Part shown: piece by piece, positions 43,142 through 52,546 of the stretch
Position numbering within the stretch: position 1 is the first letter of the stretch
How the letters are laid out: each line of letters begins with the position of its first letter
Assembly (NCBI GenBank): GCA_003285105.1
Contig: CP030158.1
Location: 124,001 to 188,000, forward strand
Direction of reading: 5' to 3'
Source of the DNA: Roseithermus sacchariphilus
GTDB taxonomy: Bacteria; Bacteroidota; Rhodothermia; Rhodothermales; MEBIC09517
DNA: 64,000 nt
Position numbers and translations under genes: made by a program
Notes under the pieces: generated by a model
The model's input: the letters and a program-made list of their open reading frames with translations, nothing else
The model's database searches: none
Told to the model about the DNA's origin: nothing

Positions 43142-45661
43142 CGGCCACCCGGCCGCGTCGAGCGTGAAGCGGTGTTGCTGCGCCGCCAGCATACCCTCGT
43201 GCAGCGTGGCGACCCGGCGCCCCAGCATGTCGTAGACGGCCACGGTCACCTCCTGCGCCTGCGGCAGCGCCAGCGTGAAGCTCGCCTGCGGGTTGAACGG
43301 GTTGGGGTAGACCGCGGAAAGGACATACCCGTCTGGAAGTTCGTCTCCCCTGTTCTTCTCAATCGACGTAGATATCACTACAAAGGGGCGGTCTTGTGTG
43401 GAGTTCGAGGCAGCAACCGACACGTCATCTATCCGCCAGCCATCCCCCTCGTTACTACCGGTATACTCGTCGTAGTGCTGGAATCGGATCACGAATTGGC
43501 CTGTCGTTAAGTCCACCTCTTTCTCCTGCGCCAAGCTGTCTACATTGAACTGCAAACGACTCCACGTTCGCCACAAAGCAGGGTCGAAATCTGCTACTTT
43601 GGTGAAGCTGGCTCCACCGTCGTCGCTGAAGAAAAGCCCGTCCTCCGGGTGCGTCTCGTCGCCGAGATTAACTACCCAGAAACTCAGGACGATGTCCTCC
43701 ACTACGGCTTCGTCTTCTTCGAGAAGGTTGAGGTGAAGGTCGAGTGCATTGGTCGTCGGCACCCGCGCCCGCCGGTTGAACTCCAGCGTATAGATGTTGC
43801 CCGACTCCCGACCCGTGTTCTGACGAATCTCTACCAGCCCGTTGTACCCGGCCGTCTCCTCTTGCGCCAGCGACTCATCGCCCGGTCGCGCCCGTACCCA
43901 TGCCGGGTCGAGCACCTCGTCCCGATCCTCAAACCCGTCCTCGAAGGGAAGCCCCGCGTAGACCGTCCCCGGATCACGCACAACTACATCGTCGAGGTTG
44001 AACCCGTCCACCTCGTTACTACCGTTGTACTCGTCGTAGTGCTGGAATCGGATCACGAACTGCTCGCTCAAACTCAACCCGGCGGCAGCGGCAAGCCCGT
44101 CCACGTCGACCGCCGGGAAGCGGCCCCAGTAGCCCGCGCCCCACTCGGCATGCTGGAAGTCGAGCACCTTCGTGAAGCTGGCTCCACCGTCGTCGCTGAA
44201 GAAAAGCCCGTCCTCCGGGTGCGTCTCGTCACCCCGATTGTAGAGCCAGAATGACAACTCCACGTTCGTCTCACCGGCCAGGTTGAGGTGAAGATCGAGT
44301 GCATTGGTCGTCGGCACCCGCGCCCGCCGGTTGAACTCCAGCGTGTAGATGTTGCCCGACTCCCGACCCGTGTTTCTAACAAGCTCGACGAATGAATTAT
44401 GGCCAGGCGTATTGACGAGAGAGCGAGGTAGCGTTTCGTCGCCCGGTCGCGCCCGTACCCATGCCGGGTCGAGCACCTCGTCCCGATCCTCAAACCCGTC
44501 CTCGAAGGGAAGCCCCGCGTAGACCGTCCCCGGATCACGCACAACTACATCGTCGAGGTTGAACCCGTCCACCTCGTTACTACCGTTGTACTCGTCGTAG
44601 TGCTGGAATCGGATCACGAACTGCTCGCTCAAACTCAACCCGGCGGCAGCGGCAAGCCCGTCCACGTCGACCGCCGGGAAGCGGCCCCAGTAGCCCGCGC
44701 CCCACTCGGCATGCTGGAAGTCGAGCACCTTCGTGAAGCTGGCTCCACCGTCGTCGCTGAAGAAAAGCCCGTCCTCCGGGTGCGTCTCGTCACCCCGATT
44801 GTAGAGCCAGAATGACAACTCCACGTTCGTCTCACCGGCCAGGTTGAGGTGAAGATCGAGTGCATTGGTCGTCGGCACCCGCGCCCGCCGGTTGAACTCC
44901 AGCGTATAGATGTTGCCCGACTCCCGACCCGTGTTCTGACGAATCTCTACCAGCCCGTTGTACCCGGCCGTCTCCTCTTGCGCCAGCGACTCATCGCCCG
45001 GTCGCGCCCGTACCCATGCCGGGTCGAGCACCTCGTCCCGATCCTCAAACCCGTCCTCGAAGGGAAGCCCCGCGTAGACCGTCCCCGGATCACGCACAAC
45101 TACATCGTCGAGGTTGAACCCGTCCACCTCGTTACTACCGTTGTACTCGTCGTAGTGCTGGAATCGGATCACGAACTGCTCGCTCAAACTCAACCCGGCG
45201 GCAGCGGCAAGCCCGTCCACGTCGACCGCCGGGAAGCGGCCCCAGTAGCCCGCGCCCCACTCGGCATGCTGGAAGTCGAGCACCTTCGTGAAGCTGGCTC
45301 CACCGTCGTCGCTGAAGAAAAGCCCGTCCTCCGGGTGCGTCTCGTCACCCCGATTGTAGAGCCAGAATGACAACTCCACGTTCGTCTCACCGGCCAGGTT
45401 GAGCGACAGGTCCAACCTGTTGGTGAACGGCTGTCTAGCGCTCCGGTTGAACTCCAGCGTGTAGATGTTGCCTGACGCCCGGCCCGTGTTCTCCCTGAGT
45501 TCAATAATGCCGACTTCAGAATCGGGAATAGCGGTCCACTCACTCTTCAACGCGCCACCCTCGAAATCATCGAAAAAGATAACGGTCTGCGCCCAGGCTG
45601 CGCTGCCTACCAGCGCCCAGACCGACAGACAAACAGACCACCGTAGAATCAACGTACGCAT
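43070..45661 (-). CDS. Secreted repeat protein with T9SS sorting domain
   Basis: 863 residues from MRTLILRWSVCLSVWALVGSAAWAQ (signal peptide). The body is four tandem modules of about 186 residues. Each contains an EDGFEDRDEVLDPAWVRARPGDE-type opening, a TGRESGNIYTLEFNRRAR strand, VELSFWLYNRGDETHPEDGLFFSDDGG and a QFVIRFQHYDEYNGSNEVDGFNLDDV segment. The pattern resembles MAM/LamG-like jelly-roll domains with Asp-box-like SDDGGASFTKV motifs. The first module is N-terminally shortened and the last is diverged. The last 80 residues are a T9SS type A sorting domain (SAVYPNPFNPQASFTLALPQ to LLK). Cell-surface adhesion or glycan binding is inferred from family; no catalytic site is visible. Confidence 0.85.
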   Translation of the reverse strand: MRTLILRWSVCLSVWALVGSAAWAQTVIFFDDFEGGALKSEWTAIPDSEVGIIELRENTGRASGNIYTLEFNRSARQPFTNRLDLSLNLAGETNVELSFWLYNRGDETHPEDGLFFSDDGGASFTKVLDFQHAEWGAGYWGRFPAVDVDGLAAAAGLSLSEQFVIRFQHYDEYNGSNEVDGFNLDDVVVRDPGTVYAGLPFEDGFEDRDEVLDPAWVRARPGDESLAQEETAGYNGLVEIRQNTGRESGNIYTLEFNRRARVPTTNALDLHLNLAGETNVELSFWLYNRGDETHPEDGLFFSDDGGASFTKVLDFQHAEWGAGYWGRFPAVDVDGLAAAAGLSLSEQFVIRFQHYDEYNGSNEVDGFNLDDVVVRDPGTVYAGLPFEDGFEDRDEVLDPAWVRARPGDETLPRSLVNTPGHNSFVELVRNTGRESGNIYTLEFNRRARVPTTNALDLHLNLAGETNVELSFWLYNRGDETHPEDGLFFSDDGGASFTKVLDFQHAEWGAGYWGRFPAVDVDGLAAAAGLSLSEQFVIRFQHYDEYNGSNEVDGFNLDDVVVRDPGTVYAGLPFEDGFEDRDEVLDPAWVRARPGDESLAQEETAGYNGLVEIRQNTGRESGNIYTLEFNRRARVPTTNALDLHLNLLEEDEAVVEDIVLSFWVVNLGDETHPEDGLFFSDDGGASFTKVADFDPALWRTWSRLQFNVDSLAQEKEVDLTTGQFVIRFQHYDEYTGSNEGDGWRIDDVSVAASNSTQDRPFVVISTSIEKNRGDELPDGYVLSAVYPNPFNPQASFTLALPQAQEVTVAVYDMLGRRVATLHEGMLAAQQHRFTLDAAGWPSGLYLVRAVGEQFAATQRAVLLK
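43881..45403 (-). repeat. Near-identical tandem repeats within the T9SS gene
   Basis: Three units at 43881-44344, 44442-44905 and 44997-45403 (offsets 561 and 555) appear base-for-base identical over 407-464 bases. The 130 bases before unit 1 (from about 43748) match those before unit 3 (from about 44864) but not unit 2. This gives a longer 1116-base period and points to duplication of a two-unit block or gene conversion. Confidence 0.88.
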
Positions 45662-46201
45662 CGCGGCACCTGTGAGTAAGAGGATGAAGGAAAACGATCC
45701 ACTGCGGAACTCCGCTGACACGCACGCTGCATTTTTCCTGCTACCTGTGCCGCTCCGGCCAAGAACATGCGGCGTATCCCGAACCGAAGCACGATACCTC
45801 TGGCTCCCATTTCCTCCACCCGCTCATCCAAAGACCTGCTCCATAAGACACCTATGCCGCGCATCCACTCGCACCGAGGCACCCCATGTCGCCAGCGCGG
45901 TGAACGAAGCCCCAGGAAGCACGGTGACGGCTGACTGCCGTCGAGACGGTACCGAAGGGAAACCGGTATGGCGCCAACCTGTTCGATGCCGCATCCGCGG
46001 ACCCGTATCGACCGGCGTCCTGCTGATCAAAGCCAGCGCTGGTCTTTCACCGTCTCCACAGGCATGGCCGAACGATCGTTCGGCTATGGTCAATCCGACC
46101 GACAGCGTGGCATAGACACCGCTTTTGCACAGGTCCCACAAGCACGAGGCACCTTCCTCGCACAGCGAGCGTCCTGCGATCGCTAACCCGAATTCGTTAT
46201 C
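45662..46201. other. 540-base intergenic region with a strong palindrome
   Basis: Divergent region between the T9SS gene and hrpB. No frame with a recognisable product. It contains the near-perfect 26-base palindrome listed separately, 114 bases before the hrpB start. Promoters for both genes must lie here, but no consensus pair could be fixed. Confidence 0.55.
46063..46088. promoter_or_regulatory. 26-base near-perfect palindrome upstream of hrpB
   Basis: The core GCCGAACGATCGTTCGGC (46067-46084) is a perfect 18-base palindrome with no loop. It extends to CAT...ATG with one mismatched pair per arm. The absence of a loop argues against a terminator and for a dimeric DNA-binding-protein site. 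Confidence 0.5.
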
Positions 46202-48700
46202 GTGAACCTCCCCATCGACGCCGTCCTGCCGGAGCTGCGGGCCGCGCTGCGGGCCTGCACGCGGGCCGTGGTGCAGGCCCCGCCGGGCGCGGGGAAGACG
46301 ACGCGGATCCCGCTCGCGTTGCGGGACGAGCCGTGGCTCGCCGGCCAGCGGATCGTGCTGCTGGAGCCACGCCGGCTGGCGGCCCGGGCGGCGGCCCGGC
46401 GGATGGCCCACCTCCTCGGCGAACCCGTCGGGGAGACGGTCGGCTACCGGATCCGGCTCGACCACGTCGTCGGCCCCCGCACCCGCATCGAGGTCGTCAC
46501 CGAGGGCATCCTGACCCGCCTGCTCCAGGACGACCCCGGCCTCGACGGCATCGGGCTGATCCTCTTCGACGAGTTCCACGAGCGCAGCCTGCACGCCGAC
46601 CTGGGCCTGGCGCTGTGCCTGCACGCCCAGGCGCTGCTGCGGCCGGACCTGCGACTGCTGGTCATGTCGGCCACGCTGGACGGCGCGCGCGTGGCCCGGC
46701 TGCTGGACGACGCGCCGCAGGTCGTGAGCGAGGGGCGGTCGTACCCGGTGCAGACTCATTATCTGCGCCACCGGCCGGAGGGGCGCCTCGAAGCCACCGT
46801 GGCCGCAGCCGTCCACCGGGCCCTGCACGAGACTGAGGGGGACGTGCTGGTGTTCCTCCCCGGCGCCGGCGAGATCCGCCGCACGGCGGCCCGCCTGGCC
46901 GAGGGCGGGCTTCCGCCCGAGGTGCAGGTGCGGCCGCTCTACGGAAACCTCCCCCCGGCCGACCAGCAGGCCGCCATCGAGCCGAGCCCGCCGGGGCGGC
47001 GCAAGGTGGTCCTCGCCACGGCCATCGCCGAGTCCAGCCTGACCATCGAGGGCGTGCACGTCGTCATCGACAGCGGGCTGGCGCGGGAGCCGCAGTTCTC
47101 GCCCCGGACCGGCATGACGCGCCTGGTGACGCGGCGGGTGTCCCTCGCCTCGGCCGATCAGCGGCGCGGGCGGGCTGGACGGCTCGGGCCGGGTGTCTGC
47201 TACCGCCTCTGGCCGGCGTCGGACCAGCCGCACCTGGCGGCGCATCCTCGCCCCGAGATCCTCCAGGCCGACCTGGCCCCGCTGGCGCTGGAACTGGCCC
47301 TCTGGGGCGCCGACGCGGAGGAGCTGCGCTGGCTCGACCCGCCGCCGGCCGCCGCGCTGCAACAGGCCCGGACGCTCCTGCACGACCTCGGGGCGCTCGA
47401 CGCCGCCGGCCGCATCACCCCGCACGGGCGGCGCATGGCCCGCATCGGCGCCCATCCCCGCCTGGCCCATATGCTCTTCGAGGGCCGGCGGCTGGGCCAC
47501 GGCCGCCTGGCCTGCCGCCTCGCCGCCCTCCTCAGCGAACGCGACGTGCTCCGGTCCGACGCCGGCCTGCCGGAGATCGACGTGCGCCTCCGGCTGGACC
47601 TGCTGCGCCAGGCCGAACGCGGCTCCGTGCCGGCCCGTTACCAGGGCTACCCCGTGGCCCGCAGCACCGTGCGTCGCGTGCTGCAACTGGCCCGCCAGTG
47701 GGAACGGCGACTCCGGCCGGACGAACCGCGCATCGACCCGGAAGCGGCGGGGCTGGTGCTGGCCTTCGCCTATCCGGATCGCATTGCGCTGCAGGAACGC
47801 CCCGGGCGCTTCCGGCTGCGCAACGGGCACCGGGCCGTCGTGGACGGCCCGCAACGGCTCTCCGAAGCCGACGTGCTCGTGGCCGCCAGCCTCGACGGGG
47901 ACCGGCGCGAGAGCCGTCTCTTCCTCGCCGCTCCGCTCACCCGCGCGGACCTGGCCCACCACTTCGCCCATGCCATCGAAACCATCGACCGCATCGCGTG
48001 GGACGCAGCCGCCGGGCGCGTCACGGCTCGGCGGCAAGAGCGCCTCGGCGCGCTCATCCTGCAAGACGGCCCGCTGCCCGACCCCGACCCGGAGGCGGTC
48101 CGCACCGCGCTCCTCGACGGCCTCGCCGACGCCGGGCTCGCGGCGCTCCCCTGGACGCCCGCCGCCCGTTCCTGGCAACAACGCATCCTGTTCCTCCGCC
48201 CCTTCGACCCCTCCCTGCCCGACGTCTCGGACGCGCACCTGCTCACCTCCCTCTCCGACTGGCTCGGCCCCTACCTGACGGGCATGAAGCGGCTGGAGGA
48301 TCTGCAGCGGCTCGACCTGAGCCGGATCCTCCAGGATATGCTGACCTGGGAGCAGCGCCAACGCCTCGACACCCAGGCACCCACCCACCTGACGGTGCCC
48401 AGCGGCTCCCGCATCCGCCTCGACTACAGCGACCCCGAAGCCCCCGTCCTTGCCGTCCGCCTGCAGGAGCTCTTCGGCCTGACCGAGACGCCGCGCATCG
48501 CCGGCGGCCGCGTCCCGCTGACGATCCACCTGCTCTCCCCCGCCCACCGGCCGGTTCAGATCACCCGCGACCTCGCCGGCTTCTGGGCCTCAACGTACTT
48601 CGAGGTCAAAAAGGAGCTGATGGGCCGCTACCCCAGGCACTACTGGCCCGACGATCCCCTTTCGGCCACGCCTACCCACCGCGCCAGACCCCGCCGTTGA
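46202..48700 (+). CDS. hrpB: ATP-dependent RNA helicase HrpB
   Basis: DEAH-box superfamily 2 helicase of 832 residues, the expected length for HrpB. Walker A is PPGAGKTTRIP near residue 27, motif II is FDEFHERSLHADL, motif III is MSATLDGARV and motif VI is QRRGRAGRLGPG. The HA2-like helical domain and the HrpB-specific C-terminus (LTVPSGSRIRLDYSDPEAPVLAVRLQELFG, PLTIHLLSPAHRPVQITRDLAGFW, YPRHYWPDDP) are present. GTG start at 46202 gives MNLPIDAVLPELRAAL, matching the family N-terminus. The cellular role of HrpB is poorly defined in general. Confidence 0.95.
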   Translation: MNLPIDAVLPELRAALRACTRAVVQAPPGAGKTTRIPLALRDEPWLAGQRIVLLEPRRLAARAAARRMAHLLGEPVGETVGYRIRLDHVVGPRTRIEVVTEGILTRLLQDDPGLDGIGLILFDEFHERSLHADLGLALCLHAQALLRPDLRLLVMSATLDGARVARLLDDAPQVVSEGRSYPVQTHYLRHRPEGRLEATVAAAVHRALHETEGDVLVFLPGAGEIRRTAARLAEGGLPPEVQVRPLYGNLPPADQQAAIEPSPPGRRKVVLATAIAESSLTIEGVHVVIDSGLAREPQFSPRTGMTRLVTRRVSLASADQRRGRAGRLGPGVCYRLWPASDQPHLAAHPRPEILQADLAPLALELALWGADAEELRWLDPPPAAALQQARTLLHDLGALDAAGRITPHGRRMARIGAHPRLAHMLFEGRRLGHGRLACRLAALLSERDVLRSDAGLPEIDVRLRLDLLRQAERGSVPARYQGYPVARSTVRRVLQLARQWERRLRPDEPRIDPEAAGLVLAFAYPDRIALQERPGRFRLRNGHRAVVDGPQRLSEADVLVAASLDGDRRESRLFLAAPLTRADLAHHFAHAIETIDRIAWDAAAGRVTARRQERLGALILQDGPLPDPDPEAVRTALLDGLADAGLAALPWTPAARSWQQRILFLRPFDPSLPDVSDAHLLTSLSDWLGPYLTGMKRLEDLQRLDLSRILQDMLTWEQRQRLDTQAPTHLTVPSGSRIRLDYSDPEAPVLAVRLQELFGLTETPRIAGGRVPLTIHLLSPAHRPVQITRDLAGFWASTYFEVKKELMGRYPRHYWPDDPLSATPTHRARPRR

Positions 48701-48835
48701 TCCCCCCGTCGCCGGACGCCCTATCGTAGACCGTCCTGTCGGAGCGGCACCACCTTTCTGCTGAAACTTTTTAAAATCTGATAGATACAAAAAAGGTACG
48801 TCGCCCCGTCCCAACGAACCACCGCCTCCCCGACC

Positions 48836-49048
48836 ATGAAGGTAACCGTGCTGGATCCGGTTGAACCGCTCACCCCCGTCGAAGTGTGTCGGAAGGCGGA
48901 TGTCCCCATGGACTGGCTACAACGCATGCTGGACCGGGGCAAGATCTCCCACACCCGGACGAGCTGGCTCCGGCTGATCAAGAGCAGCGACCTGGAAGAG
49001 ATCCGGGCGATGTACGCGGCGTACATGGACAAACGCAAAACCCGCTAG
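48836..49048 (+). CDS. Small helix-turn-helix (excisionase-like) protein
   Basis: 70 residues. LTPVEVCRKADVPMDWLQRMLDRGKISHTRTSWLRLIKSSDLEEI has the layout of MerR/excisionase-type winged-helix domains: helix-turn-helix, then a short wing, then a helix with a conserved Asp-Leu. It lies 135 bases after hrpB, downstream of an AT-rich stretch (48765-48795) that could be a promoter. No integrase, phage or plasmid genes are adjacent, so a role as a phage excisionase is not implied; it may be a small transcription factor or a fragment of a larger one. Confidence 0.6.
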   Translation: MKVTVLDPVEPLTPVEVCRKADVPMDWLQRMLDRGKISHTRTSWLRLIKSSDLEEIRAMYAAYMDKRKTR

Positions 49049-49102
49049 CGCGGAACCCGTGCCAGCGGGCGAGAGGCGCCAGGTCCCGTCCGCACCCGTC
49101 GT

Positions 49103-52100
49103 TCAGAGCCCCCCGTGGCCGGCGGGCGAGGGGTCCGGCTCCTGCAGCGTCGTCAGGAAGGCCACCACGTCCCGCAGTTCGCGGCGCGTCAGCACCCCGC
49201 CCATCGGCGGCATGGCCGAGGGAACCGTCTGGCGCTCGGCGATGGCCGACGTTTCGATGCGCTGCGGCTCGCCGTTCCCGGCGCGCAGCACCAGGTACGT
49301 ATCGGTTTCTTCCAGCAGCGTGCCGCTGGTCAGCGTCCCGTCCTGGAGCCGGAGCGACACCATGCCGTAGCCCGGTGCGATCCGCGCACTCGGCGCGACG
49401 AGCGACTCCATCAACTGCTCGCGCGAGAGGCGAGCTCCGATCCCCGACAGCGGCGGCCCGACGTCGCCCCCCCAGGCGCCGATGGCATGGCACCGCACGC
49501 ACTGGGCGCCCTGGTGCCGGAAGAACAACTCGCGTCCCCGGTCGGGGTCTCCGCCATAGAGTGCGACTCGGTAGGCGGCCAGGGCATCTCCGCCGGGCTG
49601 CGCCGCCTCGTAGGCGGCCAGACGGCTCTTGAGGGCGTCCGACGAACTCGAGGCGACGGCCTCGACCACATCCAGCTGGATCTCGGGGGGCAGCGTCCCG
49701 GCCTCCAGGCGCTCCAGCAGATCTCCCAGCACCTCGTGCGCGGCCGGCGTGTCGTACTCCGCCAGGGTGGCAAGAGCGGCCTGCTGCTCCTGCACCGACC
49801 GCCGGCCGATCACGGAGGCCAGCAGACGCACCTGCTCCTCGGCCGGCAGCGGCAGGCCGGGCACCAGCTCCAGCGCGCGCATACGGACGCGCCGGTCGCG
49901 ATCCGCCAGGGCGGCCTGAACGGCCTCGACGGTGCGGGCGTCGCCGGTGGCCTGCAGGGCGTCCAGCGCGGCCCGGCGCACGTCCGGGTTGCGATCGGAC
50001 CGTACCAGGGACAGCAGCGTCGGCGCGGCGGGTTCGTAGCGCAGGCGCCCGGCCGCTTCGGCGGCGGCGACCTGGATGGCCGGCTGCCCGCCGGTGAGCA
50101 GCGGCTCCAGGATGGGGCCGAGGGCGTTCCGGGCCAGCGCCGGGTCGCGCGAGACCGGCCCGCGGTACCGCCCGTCGACCCGGTCCAGCACGGACGGGCG
50201 CGGCCAGACGCCGAGGATGGCCAGGGCTTCGGCACGCATGGCCTCGGGGGCATCCCGGCGGGCGGCGAAGCGCGCAACACGCTCGGCCGCCTCCGCCGTG
50301 CCCACGCGCAGGTTGGCATTCAGCGCCCGGCGCAGCAGCGCCTCATTCGTGAAGCGGTCCTCCTCCAGCACCTCGGCCAGCGCCGGCAGCGCCGCCTCGA
50401 TCGAGAGGTCGTCGTTGATGGCCCGCGCGGCTTCGGTGACGACGTAGGGATCCGCATCGTGCAGGAACTGCGCTACGCCGGGATGCCGCATGCGGCGCAG
50501 CGCCACCACCGCCGCGATGCGCAGGGCGCGGGACGGATGCCCCGCCAGCGCCACGAGCGGCTCCGCCTCGCCGATGCGCGCCAGCGCAATGGCCCCGCCG
50601 TGCCGCAGGTAGGTGTCCACGTCGTCGTTGGCCTCGAGCATGTCCAGGATGGGCTGGACGGCGCCGCGGTACCGCATCCGCCCGAGGGCTTCCGCCGCAA
50701 AGAGCCGGGCCCGGGGGTAGTCATCGTCCAGCAAGGGCAGCACGGCCTCGGCCGCCGCGCGGTAGCGGACGTCTCCCAGGACCTTCGCGGTCTGCGCCCG
50801 GATCTCCGGGTCGGCGTCGTTGAGGAACGGCACGAGATCGTCACCCACGTCGATGCCCTGCCGGATGAGCTGTCCGAGGCCCCAGAGGCCGTGCAGGCGG
50901 GCCAGCTGGTGCTCCGTCTGGCGCACCGCCGCCAGCAGCGGCTCCGTGCCGAAGTCGTCGCGGCCGGCCAGCTCGAACTGCGCCTTCTGCCGCACCCGCA
51001 GGTCCGGATGCTGCAACAGACCCAGCAGCTCGTCGCCGGTGCGGCCGGCGAAGTCCTCGGCGAGCAGCGCCTTCGTCTCGAGCCGCAGGTCGGAGGTAGC
51101 GGCACCGGGCACGTCCAGCTTCCAGATCCGGCCGATGTCCTTCGTCCCCCAGCCCTCCAGCCAGTCCGTCATGTACAGCGCTCCGTCCGGGCCGAAGTCG
51201 ATGCCGACGGCCAGGATGCCGCGCGTCACTTCCTCTTCGCCCGCAAACCGGAAGCCTGCCCCCTCCGGTTCGAGCCGGAAGGCAAAGACCCGGGAGCGTG
51301 CCGACGAGCCGGTGAACTCCGCCACGAAGAAGCGGTCCTGCCAGTCGGCGCTGAGCGCCGTGCCGGGGTTGTAGGCCATCCCGGCCGGGCCGCTGTGGTA
51401 GTTGGCGATGGGCGGCAGGAAGTACGCCGCCTGCCCCTCGAAGCGCGGCGTGTACATCTGCTCGTCCATCCACACCTTGTACGTGTTGTTGTCGGGATCG
51501 GTGTACTTGCCGAACTGCCAGTTCGTCCGCCAGCCGCTGTCCGATCCGTTGATGAGATAGACCACGCGCTCCTGCTCGCCCGGATGGTCGCCGTCGTTGT
51601 CGACGCTGATGAGGTTGCCGTAGGCGTCGAAGACGAACTCATGCGTGTTCCGCACGCCGGCGGCGAACACCTCGAAGTCGCTCCCGTCCGGATTGGCCCG
51701 GAGGATGGCGCCCTGGTTCGGATAGGCCCACTGACGCCCGCTCGGATCGGTCACGTTCAGGCCGATGTCTCCGATGGACCAGTAGATCCGGCCGTCCGGG
51801 CCAACCGTGAGGCCGGACATGCCGTGGCCGCTGAATCCGATGTGCACGGCATAGCCGCTGCTGATGGACGTCTTCGTGTCCGCCGCGCCGTCGCCATCGG
51901 TATCGCGGAGCCGCCACAGATCCGGGGCGACGCCGAGGAACACGTCCCCTCCGAAGGGCAACACGGCCCCGGCCACGTCGGTGACCTCGGTATGGAAGTC
52001 CTCGATGAACAGCTGAGCCTGATCCGCCACGCCATCCCCCGAGACATCCTCGATGCGGAAGACCTGTTCCTTCTCCACGGCCAGGTCGCGCCAGTCGTGC

Positions 52101-52546
52101 AGGCTGTCCCCGTTGAGATCGGCCAGCCAGGCATTGGAGTCGCTCCGCTCGGGAGCAAACGTCCGGTGCAGAAAGGCCCGGCGGTCTTCGACGGTCTCGA
52201 AGGCGATGGACTCGGTCATCCAGTGGGGGTAGCCGCGGATGTCGAATTCCGAGTGTTTCTGCCGGTTGGTGCGGGTGATGTAGGCCCGTCCGAGGTCATC
52301 GATGGCCAGGGCGATGGGATCGGGGGCCAGCGAGTCGACGGCCCAGAGGGAAAGCGCCAGCCCGTCGGCGATCTGGACGTCCACCGTCTGCCGGATCGAG
52401 TCCGCCATGCGAGCGGCCCGGTCCGGGTCCATGCGCTTGATCGTGGGGTCAGGCGACTGCGGTCCGCACCCGGCCAGCACGGCCAGCAGACCCAGCACGG
52501 CGCCGCTGCGAAGCACGACGGCGAGAGAGCGAGAGGGGATCGACAT
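49103..52546 (-). CDS. Cytochrome c / HEAT-repeat dehydrogenase-like lipoprotein (PVC-type)
   Basis: 1147 residues. A lipoprotein signal ends in the cysteine of VLAGCG. A six-bladed glucose/sorbosone-dehydrogenase-like propeller covers about residues 40-480 (GHGMSGLTVGPDGRIYWSIGD, GVRNTHEFVFDAYGNL, NYHSGPAGMAYNPGTAL, VGIDFGPDGALYMTDWLEGWG). A long series of HEAT/PBS-lyase repeats runs from about 500 to 970. The C-terminal c-type cytochrome domain has the haem site CVRCH, the axial Met probably in MPPMGG. The architecture is common in Planctomycetota and several Bacteroidota as putative membrane-bound dehydrogenases. Substrate unknown; haem attachment places it outside the cytoplasm. Confidence 0.88.
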   Translation of the reverse strand: MSIPSRSLAVVLRSGAVLGLLAVLAGCGPQSPDPTIKRMDPDRAARMADSIRQTVDVQIADGLALSLWAVDSLAPDPIALAIDDLGRAYITRTNRQKHSEFDIRGYPHWMTESIAFETVEDRRAFLHRTFAPERSDSNAWLADLNGDSLHDWRDLAVEKEQVFRIEDVSGDGVADQAQLFIEDFHTEVTDVAGAVLPFGGDVFLGVAPDLWRLRDTDGDGAADTKTSISSGYAVHIGFSGHGMSGLTVGPDGRIYWSIGDIGLNVTDPSGRQWAYPNQGAILRANPDGSDFEVFAAGVRNTHEFVFDAYGNLISVDNDGDHPGEQERVVYLINGSDSGWRTNWQFGKYTDPDNNTYKVWMDEQMYTPRFEGQAAYFLPPIANYHSGPAGMAYNPGTALSADWQDRFFVAEFTGSSARSRVFAFRLEPEGAGFRFAGEEEVTRGILAVGIDFGPDGALYMTDWLEGWGTKDIGRIWKLDVPGAATSDLRLETKALLAEDFAGRTGDELLGLLQHPDLRVRQKAQFELAGRDDFGTEPLLAAVRQTEHQLARLHGLWGLGQLIRQGIDVGDDLVPFLNDADPEIRAQTAKVLGDVRYRAAAEAVLPLLDDDYPRARLFAAEALGRMRYRGAVQPILDMLEANDDVDTYLRHGGAIALARIGEAEPLVALAGHPSRALRIAAVVALRRMRHPGVAQFLHDADPYVVTEAARAINDDLSIEAALPALAEVLEEDRFTNEALLRRALNANLRVGTAEAAERVARFAARRDAPEAMRAEALAILGVWPRPSVLDRVDGRYRGPVSRDPALARNALGPILEPLLTGGQPAIQVAAAEAAGRLRYEPAAPTLLSLVRSDRNPDVRRAALDALQATGDARTVEAVQAALADRDRRVRMRALELVPGLPLPAEEQVRLLASVIGRRSVQEQQAALATLAEYDTPAAHEVLGDLLERLEAGTLPPEIQLDVVEAVASSSSDALKSRLAAYEAAQPGGDALAAYRVALYGGDPDRGRELFFRHQGAQCVRCHAIGAWGGDVGPPLSGIGARLSREQLMESLVAPSARIAPGYGMVSLRLQDGTLTSGTLLEETDTYLVLRAGNGEPQRIETSAIAERQTVPSAMPPMGGVLTRRELRDVVAFLTTLQEPDPSPAGHGGL

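Noticed and set aside
43748-45403. Repeated sequence that could be mistaken for a CRISPR-like array
   Set aside because: Units are about 560 bases, in frame and coding for a protein domain; there are no short spacers and no cas genes.
45824-48547. Long minus-strand open frame opposite hrpB
   Set aside because: HrpB motifs are all in order on the plus strand; the antisense translation has no recognisable family.
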